Shown one piece after another: positions 32,863 through 38,338 of a stretch of DNA of 38,338 bases. How positions within the stretch are numbered: the stretch's first letter is position 1; every line of letters begins with the position of its first letter. Below the pieces are notes generated by a model that did no database searches, was not told where the DNA came from, and was given only the letters and a program-made list of their open reading frames with translations. The stretch is from Bordetella parapertussis (GTDB lineage: Bacteria > Pseudomonadota > Gammaproteobacteria > Burkholderiales > Burkholderiaceae_C): assembly GCA_945878355.1 (NCBI GenBank), contig CAMCTC010000041.1, positions 1-38,338 on the forward strand, written 5' to 3'. A program made the position numbers and the translations under genes.

Positions 32863-32919
32863 CGTGCCCGCATCGATCCTTGTATGACTACCGACCTCTC
32901 AGTCGAAATGCTTTCAAGC

Positions 32920-32946
32920 AAAAAAAAAGGGCTGGAAGGTCCGCCC
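32920..32946 (-). terminator. terminator-like hairpin in the rimP leader
   Basis: On the minus strand the hairpin GGGC-GGA-CCT-TCC-A-GCCC (32946-32929: 4+3 pairs with one bulged A) is followed by nine T residues (32928-32920). It lies between the predicted start of transcription (about 32966) and the rimP ATG. No gene ends here on the minus strand, so it would act as an attenuator and not as an end-of-gene terminator. Confidence 0.55.
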
Positions 32947-32972
32947 AACTTTGCTCTTCAGCGAAAGCGATG

Positions 32973-33001
32973 ATTGTAGCCTGAGCCCGCCAGACAGGCA
33001 A
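32973..33001 (-). promoter_or_regulatory. promoter of the rimP-nusA-infB operon
   Basis: Read on the minus strand: -35 TTGCCT (33001-32996), 17-bp spacer, -10 TACAAT (32978-32973). Both hexamers are close to sigma-70 consensus. Transcription should start near 32966, leaving a leader of about 100 nt. It lies back to back with the fabI promoter. Confidence 0.65.
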
Positions 33002-33008
33002 TACCCGA

Positions 33009-33037
33009 CTGACATTCGGCGCTTGGCGTGCGAGAAT
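33009..33037 (+). promoter_or_regulatory. fabI promoter
   Basis: -35 CTGACA (33009-33014), 17-bp spacer, -10 GAGAAT (33032-33037), with transcription expected near 33044, 34 bp before the fabI ATG. The -35 boxes of this promoter and of the opposing rimP promoter are only 7 bp apart. Confidence 0.6.
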
Positions 33038-33077
33038 CCGCCGCTTTCCAGACCCGCCAATCACAGGACTTCCACCC

Positions 33078-33863
33078 ATGGGTTTTCTCGCCGGCAAGCG
33101 CTTGCTCATCACGGGCGTGTTGAACAACCGCTCCATCGCCTACGGCATTGCCCGGGCCTGCCACCGCGAAGGGGCCGAGTTGGCCTTCAGCTACCAGGGT
33201 GAGCGATTCAAGGAGCGCATCACCGAGTTTGCTGCCGATTTCGGCTCCAAGCTGGTGTTCGAGTGCGACGTGGCGGATGACGCCCAGATTTCATCCCTGT
33301 TCGAACAACTCGGCTCGCACTGGGACCAGTTCGACGGGTTTGTGCACGCCATCGCCTACGCGCCGCGCGACGCGATCGCCGGCGACTTTCTCGACGGCAT
33401 GACCCGCGAGAACTTCCGCATCGCGCATGACATCTCTGCCTACAGCTTTCCGGCGCTGGCCAAGGCGGCGCTGCCTCGGTTGCGCCCGGGCGCAGCGCTG
33501 TTGACGCTGAGCTACCTGGGTGCGATGCGCTATGTGCCCAACTACAACACCATGGGCCTGGCCAAGGCATCGCTGGAGGCCAGCGTGCGATTCCTCGCGC
33601 AAAGCTTGGGCGGCAAGGGCATCCGCGTCAACGCCATCTCGGCCGGGCCGATCAAGACGCTCGCAGCCTCAGGCATCAAGGACTTCGGCAAGCTGCTGAC
33701 CGAATTTGCGGCCACCACGCCGATCCGGCGCACCATCACGATTGAAGACGTGGGCAATGTCGCGGCCTTCCTGCTGTCTGATCTGGCCGGTGGCGTCAGT
33801 GCGGAAATCATGTACGTGGACGGCGGTTTCAGCCACGTCGCGATAGGCAACCCCGAATCCTGA
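33078..33863 (+). CDS. fabI: enoyl-[acyl-carrier-protein] reductase FabI
   Basis: This NADH-dependent reductase carries out the last step of each fatty-acid elongation cycle and is the triclosan target. It has 261 aa. The cofactor motif is the FabI form [13 protein letters not shown], followed by [19 protein letters not shown] and the catalytic pair Tyr156/Lys163 (YNTMGLAK), numbered as in E. coli, within [26 protein letters not shown] precedes the flexible substrate loop. It is divergent from the rimP operon and has its own promoter and a downstream bidirectional terminator, so it is monocistronic. Confidence 0.97.
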   Translation: MGFLAGKRLLITGVLNNRSIAYGIARACHREGAELAFSYQGERFKERITEFAADFGSKLVFECDVADDAQISSLFEQLGSHWDQFDGFVHAIAYAPRDAIAGDFLDGMTRENFRIAHDISAYSFPALAKAALPRLRPGAALLTLSYLGAMRYVPNYNTMGLAKASLEASVRFLAQSLGGKGIRVNAISAGPIKTLAASGIKDFGKLLTEFAATTPIRRTITIEDVGNVAAFLLSDLAGGVSAEIMYVDGGFSHVAIGNPES

Positions 33864-33887
33864 TCGCAGCGGGTTCTCAAGCGCAGA

Positions 33888-33913
33888 AAAAGCCGGCCCT
33901 TGCGCCGGCTTTT
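33888..33913. terminator. bidirectional rho-independent terminator
   Basis: AAAAGCCGGC-CCTTGC-GCCGGCTTTT is a perfect 10-bp stem flanked by A and T tracts, between the convergent fabI and decarboxylase genes. It should terminate transcription from both sides. Confidence 0.9.
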
Positions 33914-33924
33914 CTACGCCTGCG

Positions 33925-36186
33925 TCAAACCGCTTCGCGCACGCAATCGACGTAGTAGCGACCCTCGACACCACCTTCGTCCGACACCAGGCCATGGACG
34001 TCGGTGGCAAATCCCGGGAACGCGGCGTTGAACTCGCGCGTGAACTTCAGGTACTGCACGATCTTGCGGTTGAAGCGTTCGCCCGGAATCAACAGCGGGA
34101 TGCCGGGCGGGTAAGGCGTCAGCAAAGCCGTGGTGATCCGGCCTTCGAGCTGGTCAATGTCGACCCGCTCGGTCTCGCGGCGCGCAATGTGCGCGAAGGC
34201 ATCGCTGGGCTTCATCGCCGGCTGCAGGTCCGATTGGTAGACGTCGGTGGTCAGGCGGGCGATGTCACCCTTGGCGTAGGCCTCGTGCACCGCATGGCAC
34301 AAGTCCTTCAACCCCATCTTTTCGTAACGCGGCTGGGCCTGACAGAACTCGGGCAGGATGCGCCACATCGGCGCGTTCTTGTCGTAGTCGTCCTTGAACT
34401 GCTGCAAGGCGGTCAGCAAGGTGTTCCAGCGGCCCTTGGTGATGCCGATCGTGAACAGGATGAAGAACGAGTACAGGCCGGTCTTCTCGACCACCACGCC
34501 GTGCTCGGCCAGAAACTTGGTGACGATGCCGGCCGGGATGCCGGTCTTGGCGAACTTGCCCGACATGTCCATGCCCGGCGTGATGATGGTGCACTTGATC
34601 GGGTCGAGCAGGTTGAAGCCTGCCGCGAGGTCGCCGAAACCATGCCACTTGTCGCGGGCCTTCAGCGTCCATGCCTCGGCGCGGCCGATGCCGTCCTCGA
34701 CCAGCTTGTCAGGTCCCCAGACCTTGAACCACCAGTCTTTGCCGAACTCCTTGTCGACCTTGCGCATCGCGCGCCGGAAGGCCATCGCCTCCTTGATGCT
34801 CTCCTCGACCAGCGCGGTGCCGCCGGGTGGCTCCATCATCGCCGCCGCCACGTCGCAGCTGGCGATGATCGCGTACTGCGGGCTGGTGCTGCTGTGCATC
34901 AGGTAGGCCTCATTGAACAAGTGCTTGTCCAGGTGCACTGTCTGTGAGTCCTGCACCAGCACCTGCGAGGCCTGGCTCAAACCGGCCAGCAACTTGTGCG
35001 TCGACTGGGTGGCGTAGACCATCGCCTCCTTGGGCCGGGGCCGGTTTTTGCCCATCGCGTGGAAGGTGCCGTAGAACTTGTGGAAAGCGGCGTGCGGCAG
35101 CCAGGCCTCATCGAAGTGCAGGTTGTCGATGTAACCGTCGACCATGCTCTTGATGACCTCGGTGTTGTACAGCACCCCGTCGTAAGTGCTCTGCGTCAGC
35201 GTCATGATGCGCGGACGCACGGTCTTGGGGTCGACGCCGGCCAGCAGCGGATTCTTGGCGATCTTGCGCTCGATCGCCTCGCGGCTGAATTCGGCCTGCG
35301 GGATCGGGCCGATGATGCCGTAGTGGTTGCGCGTGGGCGTCATGAACACCGGTACCGCGCCCGTCATGATGATGGCGTGCAGGATGGACTTGTGGCAGTT
35401 GCGGTCGACCACGACCACATCGCCCGGCGCCACCGTGTGGTGCCAGACCATCTTGTTGCTGGTCGACGTGCCGTTGGTGACGAAAAAACAGTGGTCGGCG
35501 TTGAAGATGCGCGCGGCGTTCTTCTCGCTGGCGGCCACCGGGCCGGTGTGGTCGAGCAACTGCCCGAGTTCGTCGACCGCATTGCACACATCCGCGCGCA
35601 ACATGTTTTCGCCGAAGAACTGGTGGAACATCTGGCCCACCGGGCTCTTCAGAAACGCCACGCCGCCCGAATGGCCGGGGCAATGCCAGCTGTAAGAACC
35701 GTCCTGGGCGTAGTCGACCAGCGCCTTGAAGAACGGCGGCGCGACGCCGTCGAGGTAGCTCTTGGCCTCGCGGATGATGTGTCGGGCCACAAACTCTGGC
35801 GTGTCCTCGAACATGTGGATGAAGCCGTGCAACTCGCGCAGGATGTCGTTGGGCAGATGCTGAGAGGTGCGGGTCTCGCCGTACAAGTAGATCGGGATGT
35901 CGCTGTTCTTGAAGCGGATCTCCTCGATGAACTTGCGCAGGTTCAACACCGCCGGGTCGAGTTCAGGGCCGGGCGTGAACTCCTCGTCGTCGATCGACAA
36001 GATGAAAGCGCTGGCCCGGCTCTGCTGCTGGGCGAACTGGCTCAAGTCGCCGTAGCTGGTGACGCCCAGCACCTCGAAGCCCTCTTTCTCGATCGCTTGG
36101 GCCAATGCACGGATGCCCAGGCCCGAGGTGTTCTCGGAGCGGTAGTCCTCGTCGATGATGACGATCGGAAATCTGAAATGCTGCAT
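33925..36186 (-). CDS. PLP-dependent arginine/lysine/ornithine decarboxylase
   Basis: This is a fold-type I decarboxylase with the N-terminal wing domain. The start at 36186 (MQHFRFPIVIIDEDYRSENT) has AAGGAG upstream and gives 753 aa, close to biodegradative arginine decarboxylase AdiA and longer than LdcC or SpeC (about 711-713). The PLP Lys is near residue 398 in ATQSTHKLLAGLSQAS; HFDEAW holds the PLP-nitrogen Asp, and SWHCPGHSGG and VTNGTSTSNK are further family motifs. FDEAW and TKGRWNTLLTAL resemble AdiA more than LdcC, so arginine to agmatine is the favoured reaction; ornithine or lysine cannot be excluded. Likely roles are polyamine synthesis or acid resistance. Confidence 0.88.
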   Translation of the reverse strand: MQHFRFPIVIIDEDYRSENTSGLGIRALAQAIEKEGFEVLGVTSYGDLSQFAQQQSRASAFILSIDDEEFTPGPELDPAVLNLRKFIEEIRFKNSDIPIYLYGETRTSQHLPNDILRELHGFIHMFEDTPEFVARHIIREAKSYLDGVAPPFFKALVDYAQDGSYSWHCPGHSGGVAFLKSPVGQMFHQFFGENMLRADVCNAVDELGQLLDHTGPVAASEKNAARIFNADHCFFVTNGTSTSNKMVWHHTVAPGDVVVVDRNCHKSILHAIIMTGAVPVFMTPTRNHYGIIGPIPQAEFSREAIERKIAKNPLLAGVDPKTVRPRIMTLTQSTYDGVLYNTEVIKSMVDGYIDNLHFDEAWLPHAAFHKFYGTFHAMGKNRPRPKEAMVYATQSTHKLLAGLSQASQVLVQDSQTVHLDKHLFNEAYLMHSSTSPQYAIIASCDVAAAMMEPPGGTALVEESIKEAMAFRRAMRKVDKEFGKDWWFKVWGPDKLVEDGIGRAEAWTLKARDKWHGFGDLAAGFNLLDPIKCTIITPGMDMSGKFAKTGIPAGIVTKFLAEHGVVVEKTGLYSFFILFTIGITKGRWNTLLTALQQFKDDYDKNAPMWRILPEFCQAQPRYEKMGLKDLCHAVHEAYAKGDIARLTTDVYQSDLQPAMKPSDAFAHIARRETERVDIDQLEGRITTALLTPYPPGIPLLIPGERFNRKIVQYLKFTREFNAAFPGFATDVHGLVSDEGGVEGRYYVDCVREAV

Positions 36187-36348
36187 CGAAAGGCTCCTTG
36201 GGAGCAGGCGAAAACTGGACCTCGGATCGCGGACAGGCCGCGCGGAAGGGGCGAAGTGTAGGGGCGAACAATGGCGGGCTGATGTCCGATGCCGCCGCTT
36301 GGCTACACTGAACCTCGGCTTGCCCGATGCCAACCAAAGGAGTCAACG

Positions 36349-36780
36349 ATGGACTGGAGCGATTCGACCTTGTGGTGGGCCGGTGCCGCCTGCCTGGTGG
36401 CAGCGGAACTGGCCACCGGCACGTTCTACTTGCTGATGCTGGCGGCGGGCGCTGCGGCTGCGGCGCTGGCCGCGCATGCGGGATTGGCGCTGAGTGGCCA
36501 GTTGCTCGTCGGCGCGGCATTGGGCGGCGGCGCTGTGGTGGCTTGGTATCTGCGCCGCAGCCGATTGCCGCCGGCGCCAGGCGCATCGTCCAACCAGGAT
36601 GTCAACCTCGACATCGGCAGCAAGGTGCGCGTCGCGCACTGGCGTCCCGATGGATCGGCCCGCGTGACCCATCGCGGCGCGGGCTGGGACGCACGCTTTG
36701 TCGGCAGCGCGACGCCCAGCGCCGGTGACTTCGTGATCCGCGCGGTCGAAGGCAGCTGCCTGATGCTGGACCAAGCCTGA
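36349..36780 (+). CDS. NfeD-like membrane protein
   Basis: This is a short NfeD-family protein (143 aa from the ATG at 36349, with AAAGGAG upstream). Two or three membrane helices occupy residues 8-65 (TLWWAGAACLVAAELATG, then Ala/Gly-rich segments), followed by a C-terminal OB-fold domain of about 70 residues (NLDIGSKVRVAHWRPDG, VTHRGAGWDARFVG). Such proteins partner SPFH/stomatin proteins in membrane quality control, and the stomatin homologue follows 57 bp downstream. No protease domain is present, so this is the short NfeD type. Confidence 0.88.
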   Translation: MDWSDSTLWWAGAACLVAAELATGTFYLLMLAAGAAAAALAAHAGLALSGQLLVGAALGGGAVVAWYLRRSRLPPAPGASSNQDVNLDIGSKVRVAHWRPDGSARVTHRGAGWDARFVGSATPSAGDFVIRAVEGSCLMLDQA

Positions 36781-36837
36781 AGCCGGCCCGCGCCGCCTCA
36801 TCTACCCTCACAACCATCAACACCCAAGGATTGCGCC

Positions 36838-37770
36838 ATGGAAATCATCGCCCTGCTGCTGCTCGTCATCGCTGGCGTCTTCGTCGTGCGCTCCATCAAG
36901 GTGGTGCCGCAGCAAAACGCCTGGGTGGTCGAGCGATTGGGCAAGTACCACGCCACGCTCACGCCCGGGCTCAACTTGCTGATACCGTTTGTCGACCGAC
37001 TGGCTTACAAGCACTCTCTGAAAGAGATACCGCTCGACGTGCCGAGCCAGATCTGCATCACCAAGGACAACACCCAACTCACCGTCGACGGCATCCTGTA
37101 TTTTCAAGTCACGGATGCGATGCGGGCGAGCTACGGCTCGTCGAACTACATCATCGCGATCACACAGTTGGCCCAGACCACGCTGCGCAGCGTGATCGGC
37201 CGCATGGAACTGGACAAGACGTTCGAGGAGCGTGCCCATATCAACACCTCGGTCGTCTTGTCGCTCGACGAAGCCGCGCTGAACTGGGGCGTCAAGGTGC
37301 TGCGCTACGAGATCAAGGACTTGACGCCGCCGGATGCGATCCTGCACGCGATGCAAGCCCAGATCACCGCCGAGCGCGAGAAGCGCGCGTTGATCGCCGC
37401 CAGCGAGGGCCGGCGCCAGGAACAGATCAACATCGCCACCGGCGCGCGCGAAGCCTCGATTGCGCGCAGCGAGGGCGACAAACAAGCCGAGATCAACAAA
37501 GCCCAGGGCGAGGCAGCAGCGATCACTGCTGTGGCCACCGCCACTGCGGACGCGATCCGCCAGATCGCTGCGGCGATCGGCCAACCAGGCGGCACCGAAG
37601 CGGTGCAGCTCAAGGTCGCCGAGCGCGCGATCGACGCCTACCATGCGCTGGCCAAGACCAACAACACCATGATCGTTCCGGGCAACATGGCTGAAGTCTC
37701 AGGCCTGATCGCCAGCGCGATGGCCGTGATGAAAACCGGCGGCGCCGCCCTCGGGGGCCCTCGCGCGTGA
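36838..37770 (+). CDS. SPFH/stomatin-like membrane protein
   Basis: This is a stomatin/prohibitin family protein of 310 aa (QmcA- or paraslipin-like). One N-terminal membrane anchor (MEIIALLLLVIAGVFVV) precedes the SPFH domain (about 20-180: VPQQNAWVVERLGKYHATL, TKDNTQLTVDGILYFQVTD, LRSVIGRMELDKTFEER). A long coiled-coil helix follows (MQAQITAEREKRA, GDKQAEINKAQGEAAA), with a C-terminal hydrophobic segment used for oligomerisation (IVPGNMAEVSGLIASAM). It forms ring-like assemblies in the inner membrane, often with FtsH-type proteases or NfeD. The operon with the NfeD gene supports this pairing. Confidence 0.93.
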   Translation: MEIIALLLLVIAGVFVVRSIKVVPQQNAWVVERLGKYHATLTPGLNLLIPFVDRLAYKHSLKEIPLDVPSQICITKDNTQLTVDGILYFQVTDAMRASYGSSNYIIAITQLAQTTLRSVIGRMELDKTFEERAHINTSVVLSLDEAALNWGVKVLRYEIKDLTPPDAILHAMQAQITAEREKRALIAASEGRRQEQINIATGAREASIARSEGDKQAEINKAQGEAAAITAVATATADAIRQIAAAIGQPGGTEAVQLKVAERAIDAYHALAKTNNTMIVPGNMAEVSGLIASAMAVMKTGGAALGGPRA

Positions 37771-37846
37771 GCCGCATGATCCCTTCGCGCAGCCCAGTCG
37801 ATCAACGGCGATCAGGCAGCACCGCCAAGCGAATGCTGACATCCCC

Positions 37847-38227
37847 ATGAGCCAAGCGCTTGCCCTGAACTTGCTCGGCACCGAGTTGCTGCCCTGCTCG
37901 TACGATCCGCTGACCGGTTGGTACCGAGACGGTTGCTGCCACACCGATGACCAGGACGGCGGCAGTCACCTGGTCTGCGCGCGCATGACGATGGCCTTTC
38001 TGAACTTCCAGTTCGAACGCGGCAACGACTTGATCACGCCCAGACCCGAGATGCGGTTTCGCGGGCTCAAACCTGGCGACCGCTGGTGCGTGTGCGCGCT
38101 GCGCTGGCGCGAGGCCTACCTGGAGGGTTGCGCACCGCCCGCCGTACTGGCCTGCACCCACGCCCGCGCCGCCGACTTGGTGCCACTGGACTGGCTGCGA
38201 GAGAGCGCGCTCGACCCTGTGGGCTAG
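37847..38227 (+). CDS. DUF2237 family protein
   Basis: This is a 126-aa cytoplasmic protein of the DUF2237 family. Conserved segments are NLLGTELLPCSYDPLTGWYRDGCC (split: NVLGxxL-type start, then DPLTGWYRDGCC), DGGSHLVCARMT, LKPGDRWCVCALRWREA and the C-terminal VPLDWLRE. The several invariant Cys, His and Asp residues suggest metal or ligand binding, but no function is established. It lies 77 bp after the stomatin gene and just before tRNA-Ser. Confidence 0.88.
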   Translation: MSQALALNLLGTELLPCSYDPLTGWYRDGCCHTDDQDGGSHLVCARMTMAFLNFQFERGNDLITPRPEMRFRGLKPGDRWCVCALRWREAYLEGCAPPAVLACTHARAADLVPLDWLRESALDPVG

Positions 38228-38242
38228 AATCGAAGGCTTCGC

Positions 38243-38333
38243 GGAGAGATGGATGAGCGGTTTAAGTCGCACGCCTGGAAAGCGTGTGGGGGTTAACAGC
38301 CCCCCGAGGGTTCGAATCCCTCTCTCTCCGCCA
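38243..38333 (+). tRNA. tRNA-Ser (anticodon GGA)
   Basis: A complete cloverleaf can be drawn. The acceptor GGAGAGA pairs with TCTCTCC. The anticodon stem-loop ACGCC-TGGAAA-GCGT has the anticodon GGA (reads UCC/UCU). A long variable arm (TGGGGGTTAACAGCCCCC) is typical of class II tRNA-Ser. The T-arm is GAGGG-TTCGAAT-CCCTC. Discriminator G and encoded CCA (38331-38333) close the gene. A -10-like TAGAAT lies at 38225-38230; no matching -35 is clear. Confidence 0.97.
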
Positions 38334-38338
38334 GTTGC

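Noticed and set aside
1..38338. CRISPR array
   Set aside because: The only repeats of useful length are the two 135-bp copies and short tandem decamers; there is no regular repeat-spacer pattern and no cas gene.

Overview
The window looks like chromosomal DNA of a betaproteobacterium of the order Burkholderiales. The right-hand two thirds is GC-rich and carries the order's usual rimP-nusA-infB-rbfA-truB-typA block, a divergent fabI, an arginine-type PLP decarboxylase, an NfeD/SPFH pair, a DUF2237 gene and a tRNA-Ser(GGA). Genus cannot be decided by eye.

Region 1 (1-6263) is the right end of an integrated element with visibly lower G+C. It holds a truncated IS4/IS1634-type transposase, a 5'-truncated AAA+ ATPase of clamp-loader type, two unrecognised genes, a compact tyrosine recombinase, an 850-bp control region with a 135-bp direct repeat and nested 11/12-bp repeats, and a 533-aa protein in which I see the three palm motifs of A-family polymerases. 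It ends in a 53-bp copy of the 3' half of tRNA-Leu(CAA), the signature of integration into a tRNA gene. The intact tRNA-Leu should lie left of the window. ATPase, polymerase-like protein, iteron-like repeats and integrase together suggest an integrative element that carries its own replication genes. This is the best candidate here for an undescribed system.

Region 2 (6264-8779) is a patchy accessory stretch. It has a HigB-HigA toxin-antitoxin pair whose operator lies inside its promoter, gene remnants, and an AT-rich exported histidine phosphatase.

Region 3 (8780-24183) is a catabolic cluster for an acyl-CoA-bound carbon source. It contains a dienelactone-hydrolase-like enzyme, a serine hydrolase, two FCD-type GntR repressors, two crotonase-fold enzymes, an SDR dehydrogenase, two adjacent acyl-CoA dehydrogenases (one apparently lacking the catalytic Glu), an acyl-CoA synthetase and an EamA exporter. 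FadR-like palindromes sit in several of its promoter regions. Set into it is a two-gene unit: a coiled-coil protein of exact 36-residue repeats, translationally coupled to an adenylate cyclase with two GAF domains, the second carrying an intact NKFDE cyclic-nucleotide motif.

Region 4 (24205-38333) is core housekeeping DNA. The translation/transcription block is read leftwards from a promoter at about 33000 that lies back to back with the fabI promoter. Its short leader contains a terminator-like hairpin with a T-tract, which could act as an attenuator.
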